A stretch of 64,000 nt of DNA from Adineta steineri (lineage: Eukaryota; Rotifera; Eurotatoria; Adinetida; Adinetidae). The translations under genes and the position numbers were made by a program. Numbering within the stretch: the stretch's first letter is position 1; each line of letters opens with the position of its first letter. Positions 24,050-33,979 of the stretch are shown here, in pieces. The notes beneath the pieces are model-generated. The model was not told the DNA's origin. It saw only the letters and a list, made by a program, of their open reading frames with translations, and made no database searches. Location: positions 529,278 through 593,277 of the forward strand of contig CAJNOI010000031.1 in the NCBI GenBank assembly GCA_905250115.1. The letters run 5' to 3'.

Positions 24050-25585
24050 CTATGCTGATTGAGCTTGTGATGTTGTTGTTGCTGTTGTTGTTTGTGTTTG
24101 TTGTTGTTCTTCTTGAAGACGATGTTTCTTGAGTGGACCCATAAATACACGTTTTTCTTCATGAGTTTGAAATCGACCATGACCAAATTTGGATGATGTA
24201 TCGATGAAACGTAAATCAATTTGTTCACGATGTGAACGTTTTGGATTAAGAATAAGTGATTTACGTAATGTAATTGGTCGTTTCTTTGGACCGATACAAC
24301 AACCTTTAATCATGATAAAGTCTTGTCGTACTTCACCATAATGTGGAAAACCACCCTAAATGAAAGACACAAAAAAAATTATTACTTTGCTCGAAGAAAA
24401 AAAATAAACCTTGATAAGTATAAAAGTAATATCAATAACCATAAAAGAAATATTTCGTTCTTTTTTTTACAGTTATTCATTTGTACTTAAAAGGAGAACA
24501 TTTCAAAAAAATATTTACCATTGGATTAATTGTTTTTTCTGTGGGATCATGATCAGTTGAACCTGTATTCTTAACTGTTTTACCATCTTTAACTTGGATA
24601 GCATCACCCATACGATAGATTTTCTTGTTAATTTCGGTACGATGATGATAACCTTTTTGACCAGCACGTGCAACAGCTCGTGAAACATGAGCTGGATGCC
24701 ATGCACCAATACAAGCTACTTTACGTAAACCTTTGTGTGTTTTACGTGGTAATTTTCTTGTGTGCCAACGTGATGTAACACCCTTGAAACCACGACCTTT
24801 GGTTACGGAAATGCAATCAATCATTTCATCTTTTGAAAATACTTGACTGATGGGTACTTGTTTTTCCAAATGTTCACGAGCAAACGCAACTTTTTGTTCA
24901 ATAGTACCACCATTCAATTGAATTTCCATAAGATGTGCTTTCTTTTGTCGTTTACGTAATAGTTTGACTTGTGTATGAGCTAATACACGGATAACCTTAC
25001 AGTATTTAGCCATTTGTTTGAAGTCATTTTCAAGAGCTTTTTTGCCACTTTCATCTTCCCATTTTTTGGAATATTTGGTAAATGCTTTATGTTTTGATGA
25101 ATACCAATTTTTATAGAAACGACGACGACATTCTTCATTCAAATGTTGAGCATAGATTGTTTTATATGCACGAAGACCACGTGGTGTTACAATATAACCA
25201 ACAACACCAACAATTACCATTGGTGGAGTTTCAATAATGGTAACAGCTTCAACTGTTTCCTTTTTATTTAATTCTATTGAATAATAATAAATATTTAAAT
25301 ACGATACAAGTTTTGTAAAAAAGACTTACTTGATGCTGGTCGATCGACTTCACGGACGATATGGGTCATACCTAATTTAGAAGAAAAAAACAACAATTTA
25401 AGATATGATTTTTTGATAAAATAATACAAACCAGCTTTGTAACCAAGAAAAGCAGTAAGATGAACAGGTTTTTTTGGATCATCTGTTGGAAATGATTTCA
25501 CTTTACCACGATGACGAGCTGCTCGCTTTTTTGGTAGAAAGCCAAGATTACCATGACGTGGATGCTCGAATTTTCGGTGGCTCAT
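24050..25585 (-). CDS. RPL3: Large-subunit ribosomal protein uL3
   Basis: Minus-strand exons 25432-25585, 25330-25371, 24519-25273 and 24050-24355 give 418 residues (human 403). uL3 sits near the peptidyl-transferase centre of the 60S subunit. The start [12 protein letters not shown], the Arg-rich early region and [13 protein letters not shown] are near-identical to other animal uL3. So are [21 protein letters not shown] with the following AWHPAHV, and the junction GGFPHYGE. The tail is extended by Gln/Thr/Ala repeats ([18 protein letters not shown]), which is lineage-specific. The start at 25585 is fixed by family conservation; an in-frame Met 18 codons upstream (25639) is not needed. The stop lies about 200 bases from the DMXL start, so the two same-strand genes are tightly packed. 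Intron 3 (24356-24518) is 163 bases, longer than the others. Confidence 0.97.
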
Positions 25586-27536
25586 AATGAGGCTTGAAAA
25601 TTGTTTATTATATGATGATCGATCTAGAGAAGAATTCAAAATTAGATAGATTTTTTTCTTTAATATTTTGTTTTTAGATCAATGATAAGAAGAAAAAAAG
25701 AAATGAACTCCTTCCTCCAAAATGAATCCAAACAAACAAATTCGATGAATGGGTTTTTAATGGATTTTGGTGGAAAAGAGTTTTCTATAATGAATCCACT
25801 TTGTTGACGTTGATTGTTTAGAAACGTTTATCTTAAATTTATTAAAAAGATTTTTAAGAAAATTATTTATGATTCTAAATTTATTCGAATTAAAGATTAA
25901 TAAATTTTATCTATAGATGGCGCTAGATGAAGATTTATTATATAAAACAATTCGGCGTATGATTTAATCTATAAGTACACTATTAACCAAAGATCCAAAC
26001 TTAATTTTATTAAATTAGTATTAAAATTTAAACATATAATTTATATTCTTTCATTTTTATTATCTACTTAATAAAAAAAAACCGATATACTCGAGTTATT
26101 TTGTTTTATTTTATGGGATAACTCTTAATTTTAAAACTAATTGATATTTATTTTGTATGGTTGAAAAGATTTTTAGTTTATTTATTATAAAAATATTCCT
26201 AATGAACGAAAATAACAATTGATGAATCCGGACGCGAACGTACTCTGTCTCTAATAGTCATGAATAGTAAAATGTAAATAGAATTTTGTTTTCAACATTA
26301 TAATTAAACCTAATATGAACTTTAAAATAAATCTATTAAACATGTTAAAAGAGTCCTCTGTCGAATGATTATGAATGGGGGTAGTAGGCGTTGTCGTCTT
26401 TTATAATTTGTGGACGGCAAACAAGTATGCATATACGCTTATTCGCACAGACACATCATTTGTCCTGTTGTTGTTTTGATAGGTTTAATCGAAAATGAAT
26501 GCAATTGGAAACAATTTTTCATTTATTGTTGAAATATAAAACTAAACAAATCGAATACTTTCTATTATCTTCTTTTGTGAAATAAAACACTAAGGTTGGT
26601 TTTTATTCGAATCTTTTTCGTTTATTTCCCGAAAAGAAAAGAAATCTTGTTGAGTATAGATTTATTCATGTATTTTTCGAAATTATTAAATAGTTTTATA
26701 AATGCAAATTTAATACAATATAATAATAAGATTTTAGTATTAATCTTATGTGTGAAAATATTTTAAAAAATCTTTTTTTAGACAAGGACGACATAGACCC
26801 TTCTTTTTACGTCTTCCTTTTTTTCATCAATCCCAACTTTTTCTCTCTCTCCCTCTCTCTGTCTCTGTTATTCGCCCCTTCGGTTGCGCCCCATACCGCG
26901 TGTATGCTATGTGTGCGTCGTCGACGACAACCACAGCAGATCGAATCATATGGAAGATCATATGTGGATAGGAGAGAGAGAAAAAAAAAGAAAAAGAACG
27001 ACAAAACAGCTGATTACCCTTTACAAAGCGCTGATGAAAAAGGGGCATTCATAATGGGTAACTGGCGTACATACATATATGCCCGCATACTCCGTCCGCT
27101 CGACATGCTCAATCAAGTCAGCTCATCAGAAAGAAGCAGTCGATAGTATTTCTCTCTCTCTCTCTGTCTCCCTTTCCGTTGGGGCTTTTATGAGAGACTA
27201 AATGCTGTATTACCGGTGTACACTCATCGTTACCTTTTTCTTTTTACAATATAGTGTCTCGTTTAGGTACAATTCGTTTATAAAAGAATAGTCTTAGTAC
27301 GAAAGATTAAACTAAAGTGTTTTTCAAAATCGAATACTATATATTTATTTATTACAAAATAAAATTACAATTTGATTCTATTTCTATTGTAGATTTTACA
27401 ATGACATTTTCCTAGTCTTTTAGTTTTTAAATTGGCGCAAATTTTCTTCATCGAAATTGGTTTTGTTTTGTGTTAATCGTTTCATTGTTTTTTTCTTCTA
27501 ATTTTTGTTACAAACATATAAATAAAGAAAATAAAT
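25586..27536. promoter_or_regulatory. Divergent upstream region of RPL3 and the Regnase-like gene
   Basis: Roughly 2 kb between divergently read genes. The part near RPL3 is AT-rich. From 26.75 to 27.2 kb it carries pyrimidine microsatellites (TCTC runs), a 12-base palindrome GTCGTCGACGAC (26917-26928), paired CATATG motifs, and a CAGCTG at 27007-27012. A 132-codon plus-strand frame at 26748-27146 crosses these repeats and shows no protein-like features; it is left out. Confidence 0.5.
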
Positions 27537-29894
27537 ATGGCAACAACAAATGAACAATCATCATTTTTTGATATACAAATTGAATCTCCATCAAGTTCAT
27601 GTTCATCATCACCACCAACATCATTAAAACCAGTTCATAATCAACATGAAATTGATTCAGGTTGTGGTAGTGATGAAGATCCAGCATTAGCTTTAAAAAT
27701 TAATAAAGGTCTTTCAATGGGTTATGATTATGAATTAATTAAAAGTGTTATACAACAACAAAATGATGGTGATGATATGTCGAAATTTATAGAAACAATT
27801 GTACGTACAGCTGAAGTTAATGGTAATTCAAACATAACATCAACTAGTAATCATAGTCCATCAAGTAAAAGTTCGTCACCAACAACATTCAATCAAAAAA
27901 TTGATATGGATTCATCATCAACACATTCAAATTCTTCTGAAACACCAATTGTACCACATGATGTTTATATTATTGATGGTGCTGATCTTGCGTATAGGTA
28001 TAGACAAAATTCAAAATCAAACTTTTTTCATATTATATATATATTTATTTTTAGTTATGGGAATAATACATTTTCATGGCGTGGGATTGAAATTTGTATA
28101 AAATATTTACATTCACATGGTCATAAGAAAGTTTATGTTGCATTACCATATTCATTAAAACATCATAGACATGATCAAAATTTTTCGGAATCGAAATCTT
28201 TACGTGATCTTGAACGTAAAAATTTACTTGTTTATACAAATCGTATGTCTAAACAAACAAATAAACCAGGTTCATATACACATATAAGTGAAATGTTAAA
28301 ATTTTCACAAAAATCTAAAGGACATTTAATAACAAATGTTTCATTAAAAGATGTTATACTTGATTTTACTATTTATAAGCATATACTTGAAGAAAGAGTT
28401 ATACGATATCGTTTTCAAAATGATAAGTAAGAATTTGTTTTTTTTCTATATAAAAATACAATGGTTGATTCTTTTTATGTTTAGTTTTCAACCATTATTA
28501 GTAACAATTGTTAGCGGTGATGATGGAAATGATTGTGAAACACATTATCCATTATGTCCTTACGGTAAAAAATGTACATATGGTTCAAAATGCAAATATT
28601 TTCATATTGAACGTCGTTATCAAAATCCATTATCAATAACTGAAAGTCTTCAAATGAAAGCACGATTAGAAAAATCGAAATTACAACATCAATTATCAAA
28701 TCCATCAATGATGCCAGTTCTAGTTAATAATAGTAAAAAAAACCTATTTCTATTTATTAGATATTTACAAAAAAAATTAAATTTTTCCTTTAGCATTTAA
28801 TCATACAAAATCAGGTCCAGATCATTTACGTATGTATAATGAACGACAATCACCAGTATCATTTTATCCTGTTATGGAACAAAGTCTTGTTGATGATGCA
28901 CGTACTGCATATGAATATGGTTTACCGTCGACACCAACCACACCAAATGATTTTTCATTTGTTGATCAACGTGTTCCAATTCAACAACAAACAAGACAAA
29001 CACATCGTAGCTGGTTTGGTACACCAAATCAACAACATTCATTTCTTAATAGAACATTCTCAATGCCACAACAACAACAATCAAATGTATTTTCGAATAA
29101 TGATTCTCAACGTATGATGGAAGAACAACAACAAATGGCAGCTGCAATGCTTATGCATCAGCAGCAGCAAAATTGGGCTAGACAGCAACAACAACAGATG
29201 TTTCCTATGCAACAACAACAACAACCACAACAATTCGAACAGGTAGTAAGTCAATATCAGGATTTTATGTACTTCTTAACCTTGGTAGTTTTTCAAAGAT
29301 AAACGAAATAAATTCAGTTATAAGACTTTATCGAAAATAAGAGCTATTATTTAGAATTGGATCAATTTCATGATTAAACTCATATTCGACATATGTTTAA
29401 TCTTACTATTGTAATAACTAAAGCATAAAAACATCTGTTGATGAAATTCTATGATTAAAGTAGTGCATTATTTCATTTTGTCTAAAAGTTTTATTTTTTT
29501 AAAGAATGTTCTTCGTCTTTTGTCAATGCTTACATTACAACAACAGAATAATATGATGAATAATCCTAATAATCAACATATATCATCTGTTAATAATGCA
29601 ATGATGCCACCTATGACAAATCAATCAGCACAACAGCAACAACAACAACAGCAACAAGAAAATCAATTTGATTGTTGTTCAGTAAATAGTCAACAAGGTT
29701 TAGCTGATAAAATTCAGGCTGTACGTCATCTTTGGGAATCAGAAAATCAACATGCAAATTCATCTGCATATGTTCATCAAATGCCAAATTATAATCAACA
29801 ACAAACATCATCTGGTATTGATCCAACTTTATATAATCATATGAATACAACATTTCAACAAACAGCAACACAAGGTTTCGTTCAATTTCAATAA
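27537..29894 (+). CDS. Regnase-like (ZC3H12 family) CCCH zinc-finger protein, degenerate PIN/NYN
   Basis: Exons 27537-27997, 28055-28426, 28485-28732, 28794-29242 and 29505-29894 keep phase and give about 639 residues. Regnases are cytoplasmic endoribonucleases that cut stem-loops in mRNA 3' UTRs. Family signs, in order: a UBA-like N-terminal helix region (about 53-90), a PIN/NYN domain (about 143-277) and one CCCH finger (C302, C308, C314, H318; C-x5-C-x5-C-x3-H). Gln-rich low-complexity follows to the end. The PIN domain keeps D147 (IIDG motif), but positions equivalent to the family's other catalytic acids read T229/H230 and V249, and the usual Asn after the first Asp is D150. RNA binding may persist while cleavage is doubtful. 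The last exon start is uncertain: 29505, or after CAACAACAG near 29546. Intron 1 is 57 bases, in frame and without stops. Confidence 0.85.
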
Positions 29895-31137
29895 TAGATA
29901 AACAGGAAGGGGAAGGCTTGGATCTCTTCATCTGTCTTTCAGTATATTTCTGTCTTTATGTTTCCTATTTATTTATTTGTACAACCACATACATTCTTAG
30001 TATGTATCCGTGTGTGTGTGCGTGCGTGTGTGTTTTTCATTTCTATTTCTTTCTTTCTTTGACACTTAGTGAACATTTTTCATGTATCTATGTAAGTTTG
30101 TGCATTGTTGTTGTAAATAGAGAAGAAAAAGAAGAAGAAACTATTTGAAAATTTGTCGCGTTGTGACACATATATAGCATAAAATATGTATTTCGTCTTT
30201 TACTCTTTATTGTGTATGTACGGTTTTCTTGTATGTAGTTAGGTCAAATGTATATTCTGCTCGCACTGCGAACAACATTACTCTGGTTTTTTTGTTATAT
30301 TGTTTTGATTTCTTTTTTTTTTGTTTTGCTTTTTGTTTTTTTTTGCCCATATTTTCTAACTTATTCAAATATACATCGATTCATTCACATTGTATATCAA
30401 TTGTTTTCGCGTCTTGTCATTAAGATAACGTATATATATGTTACTATTAATTTTTGTAATTTGGATTACGAAAATTAATATGAAATCGTGTGAACATTTG
30501 TAGGATTTCTTTTTTTCATCATTAAATGTCATTTTTGGAAATTTTCTTATTTTCTTCGGACTTTCATCTTAGACGGTAATGATGAAAAATATGCCGTAAT
30601 GTTGCTTAACTTTTTTCTTTGAATTCAGTCATGAAGAAATTATCGCCAGAAGCAATGAATGAAAATAGTTTTTCATAATTTCAAACAAAGAATAATAAGT
30701 ATGAACTAATCATTCGCACTGATATCTTATTCGACGAGATTAAATTTCTATTGATTATATTTTCAGCATGATTAATAGTCAAGTCTATCGTCTTTAATCT
30801 TTATTAATTGTTTAAGACAATACATTGAAGAATAAACAGTAAATACAATTAATAAGTTCATTGTGGTAATGTTTCTCGATTGAAAATGACATTTTTTATG
30901 TTATCTGACACTTGCGAAATTATTATGAAATTATTCATTGCTTATTTTTATTATTCAAAAATAAGATAAACATGAATTCCAACAGACGAGTTATTACATA
31001 ATTCAGTAAGTTTATTATGAAATTATTTAAAATGAATGAATCGATAGGAAAAGAGATGATTTCCTAATGCCTCCTGTTTAGTTTATTTCCATGATCGATT
31101 GGTTTCTTTTTTCTGTATTTACAAAAAACAAAGTTTG
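29895..31137. other. 3' UTR region between convergent genes
   Basis: T-rich and GT-rich sequence follows the Regnase-like stop, with TGTAAATA (Pumilio-type element) at 30112-30119 and long T runs near 30310-30345. The right half is plain AT-rich DNA up to the YJU2 stop. Open frames at 29918-30478 are low-complexity artefacts. Confidence 0.5.
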
Positions 31138-32360
31138 TTAAGAACTATCATCATCGTCGTCGTCGTCGTCGTCGTCGTACGATGCAAGAAGCGAAGTAAG
31201 ACCAGCTGATGGTTTTGAAACAGGGTCACTTGTTGTTGTTGGTTTCTTCTTGATTATCATAGCTAAAGAACTTTTTGGTGCTGGTCGTTTAGCATTATTG
31301 GGTTGACCAAATGAAACAGTTGTCTAATAGATTACAAAATAAAGATTATGAAAATAAAAATTGTAATTTAACTTACTTTTGGTTTTGTTGATAATGGTAA
31401 TATTTCTTCCGTATTTTCTTCGATTTCTTCAGTTTCAACATCATTATCATTGATTGGCATCGTTGATTTTCCGAATGCTCGTCTAGAAATATTCAAACAG
31501 TTGGCTATGGATTGTTTAGAAATAGAATAAATATACCGAATTTCAGCTTCATCTTCGTCTTCTTCAAGTTGTTTTTTTAATAATGCAAATTGCTTATCTT
31601 CTACACGCTTTTGATTTAACATTTGTTCAATTTCAATAGCCGCATGTCGAGCATTTAATTCTTTAATATCTTCAAGTGCTTCAATAGCAGCCATTTCTTG
31701 TCGAGAATCACGTGTTCGATTTTCCAATAACTACAAATTTTATGGTTATTAAATATAATAATTATCAAATTATCTCTTCTTACCTTCATTGGATTGAGAG
31801 CTTCTTCTTCAGCTACTTTTGCTGCTTCTTCTTTGGCTTGTTTTTCAGCAAGACGAATGGATTCAAAATTTCGTATTGCTCCATGTTCTAGTTCATAATC
31901 ACCATTTGCTGGATCAGTCTATTAAAATTAACTTTAGAAATAAAATATTTCGAATTTTTTAGTATAATCTTACCTTAAATGTTATTTCACGTAAACATTT
32001 GGTACATTTTATATAAAAACGATAGATTTGCATACCCAAATATGTTTCACCCATGACATCTTCTTTTCGAGCATTGAATTTTTTACCTTTATAAATATAT
32101 TCACCACATGTTTTGCATCTATTTAAGAAAATAAAAATTAAAGATTAGAAAATAATAGAATTCATTTATAGATTTCTTACCTCATATTACATGGAGCCAT
32201 TAAACGAATGCTAAATTGACTGTTTTTTGCACGTTTAGCACGAGGGATTTTTGATGGATCAAAATCCGGTGGATAATATTTCTAAATATAATTAATAGGA
32301 TTAGTTTATGAATTAAAAAGAATTTTATTTACTTACATTTAAGACTTTACGTTCAGACAT
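31138..32360 (-). CDS. YJU2: Splicing factor YJU2 (CWC16 / CCDC94)
   Basis: Seven minus-strand exons (32337-32360, 32181-32281, 31974-32118, 31784-31918, 31537-31730, 31377-31482, 31138-31323) give 296 residues. YJU2 is a step-1 spliceosome factor that stabilises branch-helix docking in the C complex. The start [20 protein letters not shown] is almost identical across eukaryotes. A zinc-binding Cys pair lies in [20 protein letters not shown], with its partner pair in YIKCTKC. Next comes ITFKTDP, a Glu/Lys-rich coiled coil with NPMKLLENRT, and a Ser/Lys tail. The C terminus is an Asp run of ten residues (GAC repeats at about 31147-31176). Intron 5 (31483-31536) is 54 bases and stop-free in frame. 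The gene converges with the Regnase-like gene. Confidence 0.95.
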
Positions 32361-33979
32361 TGTTTGAAATCAAGTAATTCTTCACTGACAGTGATGAAGG
32401 TGAACTTTCGAAATATGTATTAGGAAATAATCAACCAAACGGAGAAAATTTTCTATTGGATGCTAGATCGCCAATCAATATCAAAGGAATGAGCGACATC
32501 ATCTACATTTACGTCGTTATACTAGAAAAGTTAATACTATATTTTTGAAAAATGTATTATATATTCAAAACAATTTTACGAGTATAATAAAGTAAATGTA
32601 TATATCAAAGTTTAATTTGATTGGTGTAAATCTCAAATGAATTAAGTACAGCAACATTTCAATCTAGGTTTTGATTGATAGTTTTATAGATTTTCAATAA
32701 TGTGAAGTATTGATATACATTTAATTATTTCTATTTCACCGGAAAATACGATATTATTTATAGGATATCCTATTAAAGTTCCGAGAAATGTTGATACAAA
32801 TAAGTAATATTATATTCTGTATATATTCAATAAATGACAAAGGCTATTACGTTTTCGAAAAAAAAATATTGAACACAGTAATTAACATTATTGTACTTTT
32901 TCAAACTTTTGTTAATATTTGTGGTCAAATACACCCATCAGATAACAAATAAAAATTCCCGCCGGGTAGGCTATTGAGATCGTCAAAGACAGTTGAAAAA
33001 CGACAGTAAGAATTTTACTTCTGATGTTGAAAGCTGCAAGAAAAAAACATTGAACAACGACATATTAAATGTTGTTACATACGATTATAAAAAAAACAAT
33101 ATTCAAAGAATAGGCTCATTGATTCTTGGTTAAGATATTCAATATTGTCATCGTCGAATATTTCTTCTAAATACTTGTCCTAGAACAAAGAAGAGTTGTT
33201 GTTGTTCTTATATATACATACATATATTAAAATATAAATTAAAGAATAATTTACATTTAACAAATCAAACAAAATTATTCATATCAAATTTGCAAAATCC
33301 TTCTTCATCATCGAATTCTATTCTTGATTTTTCTTAGAAACCATCATGTGATATAATTTCTGTTGATGAATGGTTACAAATAGCTATTGAAGTATAATTA
33401 AATAAAGAAAATTCTTCAACTATATATATATATATCTTCTTTTTTTTCTTATTGTTCACTTTGATTTAAATTTCGATAAAATAGTTTATGCATCAAAGAA
33501 TATTCAGAAGATGAACTTAATAATCATTTATTATTTGAATTTATTCTTCCATCAAATCATGATCGATTACTTGTATATCTTTTGAATAATCATTACGGTT
33601 TTTATTCTTTTATTTATTTCAAAATTCAGTATTATTTTTTATTTATATTACACCCTATTATCATGGAATTTCTGGTTGACGTCAATCAAGTCATTGATTA
33701 AATACTTTTTTCTTATAATCAAAGAACTAGAAAAGTTCACTATTGATAAAATGAGACATACCATTCAATAATTAAATATACAGCAAACGAACAAACACAT
33801 TTGTTTGTGTTTTTTTCTTTCTTAAACCATCTAATAAATATATATTTTCGTCCGGGTTTATTAAAGCGCGCAGGCAGACAATGAAAAAAGAAAAAAAAGG
33901 AAGATGAACTTATAATATATGCTTGTTTCTCTGTACAAACAAAAAGGAAAGAAAAAAAGAAGAAAAAAAAAGAAATAGT
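32361..33979. other. Spacer with a possible gene remnant
   Basis: 1.6 kb of AT-rich DNA between YJU2 and TRIP12, both minus strand. Around 33337-33600 the plus strand shows two short protein-like stretches (SCDIISVDEWLQIAIE and LNNHLLFEFILPSNHDRLLV) separated by an intron-like gap; see the separate entry. The last 150 bases before TRIP12 are purine-rich (A/G runs) and look like its 3' UTR. Confidence 0.4.
33337..33600 (+). pseudogene. Possible remnant of a small spliced gene
   Basis: After a T-rich acceptor-like TTTTTCTTAG near 33337 the plus strand reads KPSCDIISVDEWLQIAIE. A second open stretch from about 33494 reads EYSEDELNNHLLFEFILPSN and on to LLVYLLNNHYGF. Codon use resembles genuine exons here, but no start, stop or further exons can be placed. 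It may be a decayed gene or a poorly delimited small one. Family unknown. Confidence 0.2.

Noticed and set aside
24356-24518. snoRNA inside the long RPL3 intron
   Set aside because: RPL3 introns host C/D snoRNAs in vertebrates, but no paired C (RUGAUGA) and D (CUGA) boxes could be placed here.
25586-25639. Upstream Met of RPL3 adding 18 residues
   Set aside because: uL3 proteins begin at MSHRKF, which is conserved; the extra residues are not.
26748-27146. 132-codon plus-strand frame before the Regnase-like gene
   Set aside because: Crosses TCTC microsatellites and palindromes; better explained as upstream region or 5' UTR.
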